From Nonlabens sp. (GTDB lineage: Bacteria; Bacteroidota; Bacteroidia; Flavobacteriales; Flavobacteriaceae): 64,000 nt of DNA. The notes beneath the pieces are model-generated. The model worked only from the letters and a program-made list of their open reading frames with translations. It was not told the DNA's origin and ran no database searches. Both the position numbers and the translations under genes were made by a program. Positions 16,769 through 24,490 of this stretch are shown here, piece by piece. The DNA lies in assembly GCA_020630715.1 (NCBI GenBank), contig JAHDIQ010000001.1, forward strand, positions 62,001 to 126,000, given 5' to 3'. The number at the start of each line of letters is the position of its first letter. Position 1 is the stretch's first letter.

Positions 16769-18736
16769 TTAGAACCATCTAGGTTTACTTTTTACCCAAT
16801 CTAAATCCAATACTAAGCTAGTTTTTCCTTCAACTTTCAATTCCTTATCTAGTTTGATCCATTTGCTAGTCAAAATCTCTTTTCCTTCTTTCTTTCCTGA
16901 TAAACCTTCTTCAAAACGGTTGAGGTTTAAAGTCACTGCATCAGAATTATTGTTAATCACAACCATCACACTGCTTTCAGCATCATGTCTAAAATAAACA
17001 TAACAATTATTCTCAGGAACATACTGCAACAATTTACCTTTATGTAAAACAGGTTTATTCTTACGGTAATTCAGTAGTTTTTTAGTGAATTCTTGGAATC
17101 CTTTTTGATAATCGGTTGGTTTTTTAAAAGCGTTTATTTCATCACCTTTCCAGCCACCAGGGAAATCTCTGCGTATATCGCCATCACCATCTGTATCTCT
17201 ATTTCCTGCCATTCCTATCTCGTCACCATAATATATTTGTGGAATACCACGAGTAGTAAGTACTAAAGTCATGGCTAATTTATATTTAGCAAGATCACCA
17301 TTGTACAATCCATCGCCATTAATACGATTTGTATCATGATTACCTGCAAATACTAAGATGTTATCAATATCTGCGTATAGAAAGTCATTCACAAAGTTCT
17401 CATAGACTCTTACCATTCCTTGATCCCATTTTTGATCTTCTTCATTAAAAGCTTTCATAATCGCATCATGAAGTGTGAAATCCATCACACTAGGTAATCC
17501 AGAATTGTAACTTTGAATTGCCCCAACTGGACTATCTTTTTGCCAAAACGCAATTTGTGCCTGATCATGCATCCATGATTCACCTACAATATTAAAATGA
17601 GGATATTCAGTCATGATCGCCTTAGTCCATGTTGCAATGGCGTGCTTTTCATTATAAGAATAGGTGTCTACTCTTAAACCATCTAGACCAGCATATTCTA
17701 TCCACCAGATAGCATTCTGGATCAAATAGTTCAAGACTAATGGTTCACTTTGATTCAAATCGGGCATGGTGCTTACAAACCAACCTTTCTCTGCATAACG
17801 ATCATCAATTTGTGAAACATTAGGATCCATTTGTGTGGTCTGTCTGTAACTAGAATTTGCATATCCAGCGACTGGAAAATCTTTACTAGCATTGTCATCA
17901 AATTGATGAATCCAAGTTTGCGTAGGTAAATCTTGCATCATCCAGTGCGTCGCGCCCCAATGATTTGTCACGTAGTCCATGATGAGTTTAATATCACGTT
18001 GATGCATCTCATTTGCTAGACGTTTATAATCTTCATTAGTTCCATAACGTGGATCAATTCTATAGACATCACTTTGTGCATAGGTATGATAAGAGTATTT
18101 CTCATCATTATCTTCTAAAAGTGGTGTGCTCCATAGAGCGGTAGCTCCTAAGTCTTCTATATAATCTAGATGATCAATAATCCCTTGAATATCACCACCA
18201 TGACGACCACCTTTAAAATCGCGATTTGCCTTTTCTGTCATTTCTGGATGGCTATCATTAGATGGATCACCATTTGCAAAGCGATCAGGCATGATGAGAT
18301 AAATGACATCACTAGAATCGAAGCCTTTACGGTTTTTAGAATTAGCTGTACGTTCTTTTAATTCATAGGTAACAGAAACTACGTTAGTAGGATTAAATGT
18401 TAGATCAATTTCAAAACTACCAGCTTTTACATCCTTGGTTTCAAGAGTAATGAAGAGGTAGTTTTCATTCTCTGTTTTTCTAATTTTGATAATAGGCAAT
18501 TCTGAATCCACCTCATCTGCTAGGCCTATTGCGGCGCCGTATAACATCACTTCTACCTGTGAATGCTCCATTCCAGCCCACCAATTAGGTGGCTCGATGC
18601 GTTCTATAGATTGTGCTAGTGATGCTTTCGTCCCATTATTCAACGGTATAAACTTGTGTGATTCCGCTTTCGCGAAAGCGTAATTACTCAAAGCAAAATA
18701 AAAAACAACGGTAACCCAAAACACTAGATGCTTCAT
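16769..18736 (-). CDS. Neopullulanase/cyclomaltodextrinase-like GH13 enzyme (SusA-type)
   Basis: 655 residues with a signal peptide ending near AFAKA (residues 20-24) and no lipobox, so it is probably periplasmic. An N-terminal beta domain (about 45-130, starting IEPPNWWAGM) of the cyclomaltodextrinase type precedes the catalytic barrel with Asp357 (DGLRVD), Glu386 (IVGE) and Asp468 (GNHD). It resembles SusA of the Bacteroides starch system, which degrades imported maltodextrins. It follows the GH65 gene by 3 bases. The palindromic repeat forms part of its signal peptide cleavage region. Confidence 0.9.
   Translation of the reverse strand: MKHLVFWVTVVFYFALSNYAFAKAESHKFIPLNNGTKASLAQSIERIEPPNWWAGMEHSQVEVMLYGAAIGLADEVDSELPIIKIRKTENENYLFITLETKDVKAGSFEIDLTFNPTNVVSVTYELKERTANSKNRKGFDSSDVIYLIMPDRFANGDPSNDSHPEMTEKANRDFKGGRHGGDIQGIIDHLDYIEDLGATALWSTPLLEDNDEKYSYHTYAQSDVYRIDPRYGTNEDYKRLANEMHQRDIKLIMDYVTNHWGATHWMMQDLPTQTWIHQFDDNASKDFPVAGYANSSYRQTTQMDPNVSQIDDRYAEKGWFVSTMPDLNQSEPLVLNYLIQNAIWWIEYAGLDGLRVDTYSYNEKHAIATWTKAIMTEYPHFNIVGESWMHDQAQIAFWQKDSPVGAIQSYNSGLPSVMDFTLHDAIMKAFNEEDQKWDQGMVRVYENFVNDFLYADIDNILVFAGNHDTNRINGDGLYNGDLAKYKLAMTLVLTTRGIPQIYYGDEIGMAGNRDTDGDGDIRRDFPGGWKGDEINAFKKPTDYQKGFQEFTKKLLNYRKNKPVLHKGKLLQYVPENNCYVYFRHDAESSVMVVINNNSDAVTLNLNRFEEGLSGKKEGKEILTSKWIKLDKELKVEGKTSLVLDLDWVKSKPRWF
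18665..18680. repeat. Palindromic repeat, copy 6
   Basis: Perfect core; encodes AFAKA at the end of the signal peptide of the neopullulanase-like protein. Confidence 0.95.
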
Positions 18737-18739
18737 TAC

Positions 18740-21043
18740 TTAGACATTTACGGTTTGTGGTTGTAATTCTTGTAATTGTCCATTCACAATAACCTCAACA
18801 GGTTGATCGCCAGAAGCAGTAACCGTAGTAGCGTCATGAGAAACATTTACCGTTAAAACTTGATCTCTAAAATTAATTTTAAAGCTAAAGCTATTCCATT
18901 CCTTTGGAAGTTTTGTTTCAAAACTAGGCTTATCATCTACGATTTTTAAACCGCCAAAACCTTCTACAATACTCATCCATGTTCCTGCCATACTTGTGAT
19001 ATGACATCCTTCTTCAACCTCGTGGTTATAGTCGTCTAAGTCTAATCGCGATGTTCTTAAGTAGAACTCATAAGCTTGATCCATACGATCTAATTTTGCC
19101 GCTTGAATACTATGAACACATGGCGATAGCGAACTCTCATGAACGGTCAATGGCTCGTAAAAGTCAAAGTGTTTTTCTAGAGATTCTTTAGAAAAATGAT
19201 CTTCAAAGAAATAGAATCCTTGTAAAACATCTGCTTGTTTTATGTAGCAACTGCGTAAAATACGATCCCATGACCATTTCTGGTTAATAGGTCTGTGAGC
19301 TACATCTAGATCTGAAACAGGAATGATTTCTTTATCCAGGAAACCATCTTGCTGAAGATAAACACCTAGTTCCTCATCATAAGGTTCATACATTCCATCT
19401 GCAACTTCTCTCCACGATGCTGTTTCTGATCCTGTAAGGTGTGTTAAACCTATGATACGTTTATAGTCGCTTGCGTATCCATCCTTAACTTTATCTAGAT
19501 GTTCCAGACATTGATTGATACACCATTTGGCTAAATAGTTAGTGTACCAGTTGTTATTCACGTTATTCTCATACTCGTTAGGTCCAGTCACACCTAGGAT
19601 CATATATTTATTAGCACGTTGTGAGTACGTGGCTCTTTGATGCCAGAATCTTGCAATTGCGATCATTACTTCTAGTCCCATTTCCGGTACATAACTGTAA
19701 TCGCCTGTATATCTCACGTAATTGTAAATAGCAAAAACCATCGCACCATTACGGTGTATTTCTTCAAAGGTGATTTCCCACTCGTTATGTGATTCTTCAC
19801 CATTCATGGTTACCATAGGATAAAGAGCAGCTCCATTAGAAAACCCTAATTTCTCAGCGTTTTCAATGGCCTTGTCTAGCTGCTCATATCTATATTTCAA
19901 TAGGTTTCTGGCTACTTTTTGATCTTTTGTAGCCATGTAAAATGGGATACAATATGCCTCTGTATCCCAATAGGTAGAACCACCGTACTTTTCTCCTGTA
20001 AAACCTTTAGGACCTATATTTAAACGGCTGTCTTTACCTAAATAAGTTTGGTTTAATTGGAAAATATTAAATCGTATTCCTTGCTGTGCTTTTAAATCAC
20101 CATCAATGGTGATATCTCCCATTTCCCAGATAGATTCCCATGCATTAGCTTGTTCTTCTAATAATAAGTTATATCCTTTCTTAGTAGCTTCGGCTAGAAC
20201 TTCTTTTGCCACATTAAATAATTCATATTTATCATGATTCAAACTGCTGGTATATCCTGCGTATTTTCTTAAGGTTACGCTTTGGCCTTGAGCCAAATCA
20301 ATAGTTGCTTGATGTTTAATTACAGTTTCATTATTCTCAACGTGTGATGCATAAGAAAGATGCTCATCACCTTGCCATAATTCTGACTGCATAAAGGTCG
20401 CGACATGAAAATTGGTCTTATTAGTACGACTGCGTATCATTCCCTGATGATCCTGAGAAGCTACTTCTTCTATTTCCCAGAATGCATCATCCCAGTTACT
20501 ATCTTCATTTGTAATACCAGCATCTAAGTATGGTTCAAAAGTGATGTTCATATCATCATTAACAGCAGTAACTTGATAGTTTATCACAGCTAACTCATCC
20601 ATCACAATAGATAAAAAGCGTCGCGTTTTTACGGCAATCACCTTATCATTTTCAAGGGTGGCTTCAAAAGAACGTTCATACCATCCTTCTTTCATATTTA
20701 ATTCACGACGGTAATTTGACACGGACTTTGCTCTAGCTAAATCTAGAACTGCACCATCTACATGAACATTAATCCCTATAAAGTTAGGTGCGTTTAAAAC
20801 CTTTGCAAAATATTCTGGATAACCATTTTTCCACCATCCTACGCGTGTTTTATCTGGATAATACACACCAGCAACATAGCTACCTTGAAAGGTATCACCA
20901 CTATATTGTTCTTCAAAATTTGCGCGTTGTCCCATTGCTCCATTTCCTATGGAAAATAGGCTTTCGCTAGATTTTACTAATGAAGGATTCCATCCTTCCT
21001 CAATGATGGACCACGCATCTGGTAAGATATATTCCTGGTTCAT
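18740..21043 (-). CDS. Glycoside hydrolase family 65, maltose phosphorylase type
   Basis: 767 residues without a signal peptide, so cytoplasmic. Conserved GH65 stretches are KYGGSTYWDTEAYCIPFY (352-369), GEESHNEWEITFEEIHRNGA (415-434) and ILGVTGPNEYENNVNNNWYT (482-501), in which Glu490 is the expected general acid. The enzyme would split maltose with phosphate to glucose and beta-glucose-1-phosphate. Its start overlaps the beta-phosphoglucomutase stop by 4 bases, and that enzyme uses its product, which argues for a maltose (or another alpha-linked disaccharide such as kojibiose or trehalose) phosphorylase. Maltose is favoured by the surrounding starch genes. Confidence 0.92.
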   Translation of the reverse strand: MNQEYILPDAWSIIEEGWNPSLVKSSESLFSIGNGAMGQRANFEEQYSGDTFQGSYVAGVYYPDKTRVGWWKNGYPEYFAKVLNAPNFIGINVHVDGAVLDLARAKSVSNYRRELNMKEGWYERSFEATLENDKVIAVKTRRFLSIVMDELAVINYQVTAVNDDMNITFEPYLDAGITNEDSNWDDAFWEIEEVASQDHQGMIRSRTNKTNFHVATFMQSELWQGDEHLSYASHVENNETVIKHQATIDLAQGQSVTLRKYAGYTSSLNHDKYELFNVAKEVLAEATKKGYNLLLEEQANAWESIWEMGDITIDGDLKAQQGIRFNIFQLNQTYLGKDSRLNIGPKGFTGEKYGGSTYWDTEAYCIPFYMATKDQKVARNLLKYRYEQLDKAIENAEKLGFSNGAALYPMVTMNGEESHNEWEITFEEIHRNGAMVFAIYNYVRYTGDYSYVPEMGLEVMIAIARFWHQRATYSQRANKYMILGVTGPNEYENNVNNNWYTNYLAKWCINQCLEHLDKVKDGYASDYKRIIGLTHLTGSETASWREVADGMYEPYDEELGVYLQQDGFLDKEIIPVSDLDVAHRPINQKWSWDRILRSCYIKQADVLQGFYFFEDHFSKESLEKHFDFYEPLTVHESSLSPCVHSIQAAKLDRMDQAYEFYLRTSRLDLDDYNHEVEEGCHITSMAGTWMSIVEGFGGLKIVDDKPSFETKLPKEWNSFSFKINFRDQVLTVNVSHDATTVTASGDQPVEVIVNGQLQELQPQTVNV

Positions 21044-21705
21044 GATTTATGTTTTTTCAAAAGTGAATGAATATAATTTTCTGGCATGGATGTAAATGCG
21101 TCAAACACCTCATCTGCCTCGTGGAGAATTTTAGGGTCTCCTAATCCTATAGAAATCATACTGGCAGCATTTGCAGCTTGCACACCAGCGACGCTATCTT
21201 CAAAAACGATACTTTGAGATGCCACATAACCTAATTGATCACAAGCATTTAAAAACACCTCTGGATCTGGTTTTGCTTTAGTGACATTTGTACCATCTAC
21301 GATGACATCAAATAAATCATAGATTCCTAGTTTCTTTAAAATAGGTCGTGCATTTTTACTGGCACTTCCTAAAGCAATAGGTTGTTCTAGTTCTTTTAAT
21401 TGTAATAAAAAGTCGTGAACACCTGGAAGAATATCTGCTACGGTTAATGATTCTACCATAGTAAGATACTCCGTGTTTTTTTGAACTAATTTTTTTTCAA
21501 ACTCTTCAGGTGAAAGAGTTTTATTTCCCCATTGAAGTATTTTTTTTAGAGAATCTACTCTAGAAACACCTTTAAGTTGTTCGTTTTCTTCATGGGTGAA
21601 GTCTATTCCTATTCCTGCAGCAAGACGTTGCCATGCTACAAAATGAAACTTTGCCGTATCTACGACTACTCCATCTAAATCAAATATGAATGCTTTTTTA
21701 TTCAT
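21040..21705 (-). CDS. pgmB: Beta-phosphoglucomutase
   Basis: 221 residues of the HAD superfamily. FDLDGVVVDTAKFHFVAW holds the nucleophile Asp9 and acid/base Asp11, LKGVSRVDSL is the beta-PGM substrate-specificity stretch, ALGSASKNA is motif II, and VFEDSVAGVQAA carries the metal-binding acids. It converts beta-glucose-1-phosphate to glucose-6-phosphate, taking over from the adjacent GH65 phosphorylase. It overlaps its neighbours by 4 and 8 bases, showing tight translational coupling in the operon. Confidence 0.94.
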   Translation of the reverse strand: MNKKAFIFDLDGVVVDTAKFHFVAWQRLAAGIGIDFTHEENEQLKGVSRVDSLKKILQWGNKTLSPEEFEKKLVQKNTEYLTMVESLTVADILPGVHDFLLQLKELEQPIALGSASKNARPILKKLGIYDLFDVIVDGTNVTKAKPDPEVFLNACDQLGYVASQSIVFEDSVAGVQAANAASMISIGLGDPKILHEADEVFDAFTSMPENYIHSLLKKHKS

Positions 21706-23149
21706 TTTCTAAGGCAGGATTATAAGTAATCGCTTGTTTGTTTGTGATTAATAAATTAGAAAGTGCTGCTAGTACTAAGAAAATCCCTGCGATAGTCATT
21801 GCATGTATGGCTTCTGGACCTATAAGTTCATGTAATAAAACAACACCACCTACAGCTGCAATTATTTGTGGAATTACGATGAACATATTGAAAACACCCA
21901 TCATTAATCCCATTTTACTAGCATCTACACTACTAGAAAGCATTGCATAAGGCATGGATAAAATAGAACCCCATGCGATACCTATTAAACCAAAAGCTAC
22001 ATTAAGCATGTTAGGATTTCCTGGTATGTAGAACATTAAAATGAATCCTGTAGCACCAGCTAACAGGCTGACCATATGTACATATTTCCTATTGATACTT
22101 TTATAAGCAGTATAAAATGTGAGTAGTAAGGCAAATAACATAGAAGTTAAACCGTAAACACCCATTTTAGAACCTACATCATCACTAGCCTCATTATATG
22201 CTTTGTCTTTTTGTTTGTATTCTGTTTTTAGTATTTCGCTTAAAAATACAACCTCGCCGTCATCCGTTTTTTTTACCTCATCACCATCCATTACTGCGTA
22301 CTTAGCTACATCTGGTTTTGGCGCGTCATATATATGACTAGTTAGTGCAGGATTTGCAAGTGTCCACATCGCAAAAAATGCAAACCATGAAAAGAATTGA
22401 ACCACACCTAATTTTTTCATCACTGTAGGCATTAGTGCATAGGTACCTATAATAGTTTCCCACATACCTTTTTTCTTGCCGTGAACGTGATCTGGATCAG
22501 CATCGTCAAATTGAGCCATTTCTTCTGGTGAGTACTCTTTAGTGGTAAAAATAGTTACAAGTATAGAAGTGATAAACACAAAAGCACCTACTGCAAAAGC
22601 TACTTTTACAGAATCTGGAACGACACCTGGAGCTGCCTCATTAGAAACCTCTAAGGTATTATTCACCCATTTAGGTAAATTACTCGCTACCCAAGTTCCT
22701 ACACCTATAATAAGCGTTTGCACCACAAAACCATAACTGCGTTGTGATTCCGGCAATTTATCTGCCACCAGCGCACGGAATGGTTCCATAGAAATATTAA
22801 TAGAAGCATCTAGAACTAATAATAAACCTGCTGCCATCCATACTTCTGAAGAGTAGGGCATAAAAAGCAACGCTATAGAACTTAAAATAGCACCTAATAA
22901 AAAGAACGGTCTTCTACGACCTAAAGTTTTATGCCACGTATTATCGCTTAAGTAACCTATAATAGGTTGTACGATTAAACCGGCCAGTGGCGCAGCGATC
23001 CATAAAAAAGGGATTTCATCCTTACTAGCTCCTAATGTTTCAAAAATTCGGGACATGGTAGAGCCCTGTAAGGCAAAACCAAACTGTATACCTAGAAACC
23101 CGAAACTCATGTTCCAGATATTCCAGAAACCTAACTTAGGCTTTTGCAT
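21698..23149 (-). CDS. MFS sugar transporter, SLC45-like (maltose uptake)
   Basis: 483 residues with about 12 membrane helices. The N-terminal FWNIWNMSFGFLGIQFGFAL and PIIGYLSDNTWHKTLGRRRP (loop 2-3 signature GRRRP) are typical of the glycoside-pentoside-hexuronide/SLC45 group. A charged loop around residues 205-230 (EYSPEEMAQFDDADPDH) divides the halves, and a second hydrophilic insertion follows at about 275-310. It is the first gene of the minus-strand operon and very likely imports maltose or short maltodextrins into the cytoplasm for GH65 phosphorolysis. Proton coupling is assumed from the family. Confidence 0.88.
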   Translation of the reverse strand: MQKPKLGFWNIWNMSFGFLGIQFGFALQGSTMSRIFETLGASKDEIPFLWIAAPLAGLIVQPIIGYLSDNTWHKTLGRRRPFFLLGAILSSIALLFMPYSSEVWMAAGLLLVLDASINISMEPFRALVADKLPESQRSYGFVVQTLIIGVGTWVASNLPKWVNNTLEVSNEAAPGVVPDSVKVAFAVGAFVFITSILVTIFTTKEYSPEEMAQFDDADPDHVHGKKKGMWETIIGTYALMPTVMKKLGVVQFFSWFAFFAMWTLANPALTSHIYDAPKPDVAKYAVMDGDEVKKTDDGEVVFLSEILKTEYKQKDKAYNEASDDVGSKMGVYGLTSMLFALLLTFYTAYKSINRKYVHMVSLLAGATGFILMFYIPGNPNMLNVAFGLIGIAWGSILSMPYAMLSSSVDASKMGLMMGVFNMFIVIPQIIAAVGGVVLLHELIGPEAIHAMTIAGIFLVLAALSNLLITNKQAITYNPALENE

Positions 23150-23187
23150 ATCGTAATTATTTAATGACGATAAGCCTTATGACTTAT

Positions 23188-23230
23188 CAAAACTTATTCT
23201 AGTGTGTGTGTGTGAAGAAGATAAGTTTTG
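23188..23230. promoter_or_regulatory. Inverted repeat with GT run between lacI and MFS gene
   Basis: CAAAACTTAT (23188-23197) and ATAAGTTTTG (23221-23230) are perfect arms separated by 23 bases that hold a (GT)n run and GAAGAAG. GATAAG and CTTATC at 23169-23188 form a second small inverted repeat. It may be a regulatory site, or a weak terminator of lacI, in the leader of the transporter operon. Confidence 0.4.
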
Positions 23231-23275
23231 ATGTTGTTTAAGGTTTTACACTTAAATCTGGTGCAAGTTAAAAAA

Positions 23276-24295
23276 TTATGGTGTGGATTCTCGTTCTACA
23301 AGTGTTGTTTTTACGATAACGGTTTCGTAAGATTCATTCTCCTGATGATCTGCTTCTAACTTTTCAATAAGCTTTGCCGCCGCAAGACCACCCATTTCTT
23401 CACCATTTTGACCTATAGTGGTTAATGTAGGACTTGCGTATTTTGATAACATACCATCCGTAAACGCTACAATCGCCACATCGCTAGGAATAGATTTACC
23501 ACCACGCTGTAAAGCCTTGCTCGCGGTAACTGCAAATAACTCGTTTACCGCAAGAATACCGTCATAAGTATTTTGTTGCAAAAATTCTTCTATCTGTTGC
23601 GCGCAATGGTCTATATCTTCAACTTTAAGAATCGCTTTTTCATCTATTTCAAAACCGCGTTTCATCAATGCTTCCTTAAAACCTTGAGTACGTAATCTCC
23701 CTACATTCACATAATCTGGGGTGGTAAGTAGCGCTAGCTTTTTACAATTTTTACGCAATAAAAACTCTGTCGCTTTATTTGCTGCATCTACATCGTCTAT
23801 GATCACTTTATCGCATGAAATGTCATCTGCTACCCGATCAAACATAACGATAGGCATTCCCTGATTCACCACTTCACGCAGGTGATGGAAATCTTGCTTT
23901 TCCATAGTTTCTTTTGATAAGCTCATTATAAATCCATCAATAGAACCATTTGCCAGCATGTCCATGTTAACCACTTCTTTATCAAAACTTTCACCAGAAA
24001 GACAAATAATCACTTGATATCCTTTCTCATTAGCAACACGCTCCACTCCAGAAATCACCGTTGCAAAAAAGTGATGCACAATTTCTGGAATGATAATTCC
24101 TATCTTTTTAGTTTTCTGATTTTTAAGGCTTAAAGCTATATTATTAGGCTTGTAATTATACTTTTTAGCATATCCCTTAATTTTCTCCCTAGTCTCAACA
24201 CTAATCTCGTGACTATCTCTTAAAGCTTTGGAAACCGTGGATATAGAAACCTGTAGATCTTGAGCTATTTTCTTTAATGTTAATTTTTGTGCCAT
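23276..24295 (-). CDS. LacI-family transcriptional regulator of the starch locus
   Basis: 339 residues. The N-terminal LacI helix-turn-helix (LTLKKIAQDLQVSISTVSKALRDSHEISVETREKI, residues 4-38) with hinge YKPNNIALSLK precedes a periplasmic-binding-protein-like sensor domain (KKIGIIIPEIVHHFF onward). It lies between the two divergent arms of the starch/maltodextrin locus, and two LacI-type palindromes (24377, 24404) stand in front of the divergent susC gene, so it very probably controls both directions in response to a maltose-type sugar. Whether it represses or activates cannot be read here. Confidence 0.92.
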   Translation of the reverse strand: MAQKLTLKKIAQDLQVSISTVSKALRDSHEISVETREKIKGYAKKYNYKPNNIALSLKNQKTKKIGIIIPEIVHHFFATVISGVERVANEKGYQVIICLSGESFDKEVVNMDMLANGSIDGFIMSLSKETMEKQDFHHLREVVNQGMPIVMFDRVADDISCDKVIIDDVDAANKATEFLLRKNCKKLALLTTPDYVNVGRLRTQGFKEALMKRGFEIDEKAILKVEDIDHCAQQIEEFLQQNTYDGILAVNELFAVTASKALQRGGKSIPSDVAIVAFTDGMLSKYASPTLTTIGQNGEEMGGLAAAKLIEKLEADHQENESYETVIVKTTLVERESTP

Positions 24296-24324
24296 ATTTA
24301 TGTAAAAACTTTAAACATAATTAG

Positions 24325-24346
24325 TTACGCTTTCGCGAAAGCGTAA
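24325..24346. repeat. Palindromic repeat, copy 7 (22-bp extended form)
   Basis: Perfect core flanked by TTA and TAA, so the palindrome extends to 22 bp. It lies 29 bases upstream of the lacI start, in the divergent control region. Confidence 0.95.
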
Positions 24347-24376
24347 TATACCACATAATAAACTACTATGAAACAC

Positions 24377-24390
24377 CGAAAACGTTTTCG
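24377..24390. promoter_or_regulatory. LacI-type operator 1
   Basis: CGAAAACGTTTTCG is a perfect palindrome with the central CG expected for LacI-family sites, upstream of susC. Confidence 0.75.
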
Positions 24391-24403
24391 TAGAAACAGG
24401 TGG

Positions 24404-24417
24404 CGAAAACGGTTTCT
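24404..24417. promoter_or_regulatory. LacI-type operator 2
   Basis: CGAAAACGGTTTCT repeats operator 1 with small changes; centres are 27 bp apart. It ends 17 bases before the susC -7 box and would cover the -33 region. Confidence 0.7.
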
Positions 24418-24433
24418 TAACACAAGCTTTACA

Positions 24434-24441
24434 TATTTTTG
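24434..24441 (+). promoter_or_regulatory. -7 promoter element of the susC operon
   Basis: TATTTTTG fits TAnnTTTG, about 50 bases before the susC start and just downstream of LacI operator 2. Confidence 0.5.
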
Positions 24442-24490
24442 ACCCGTGTGAGAAGAAGATAACAACTATTTTCAACCCTAATCTTAAGTA

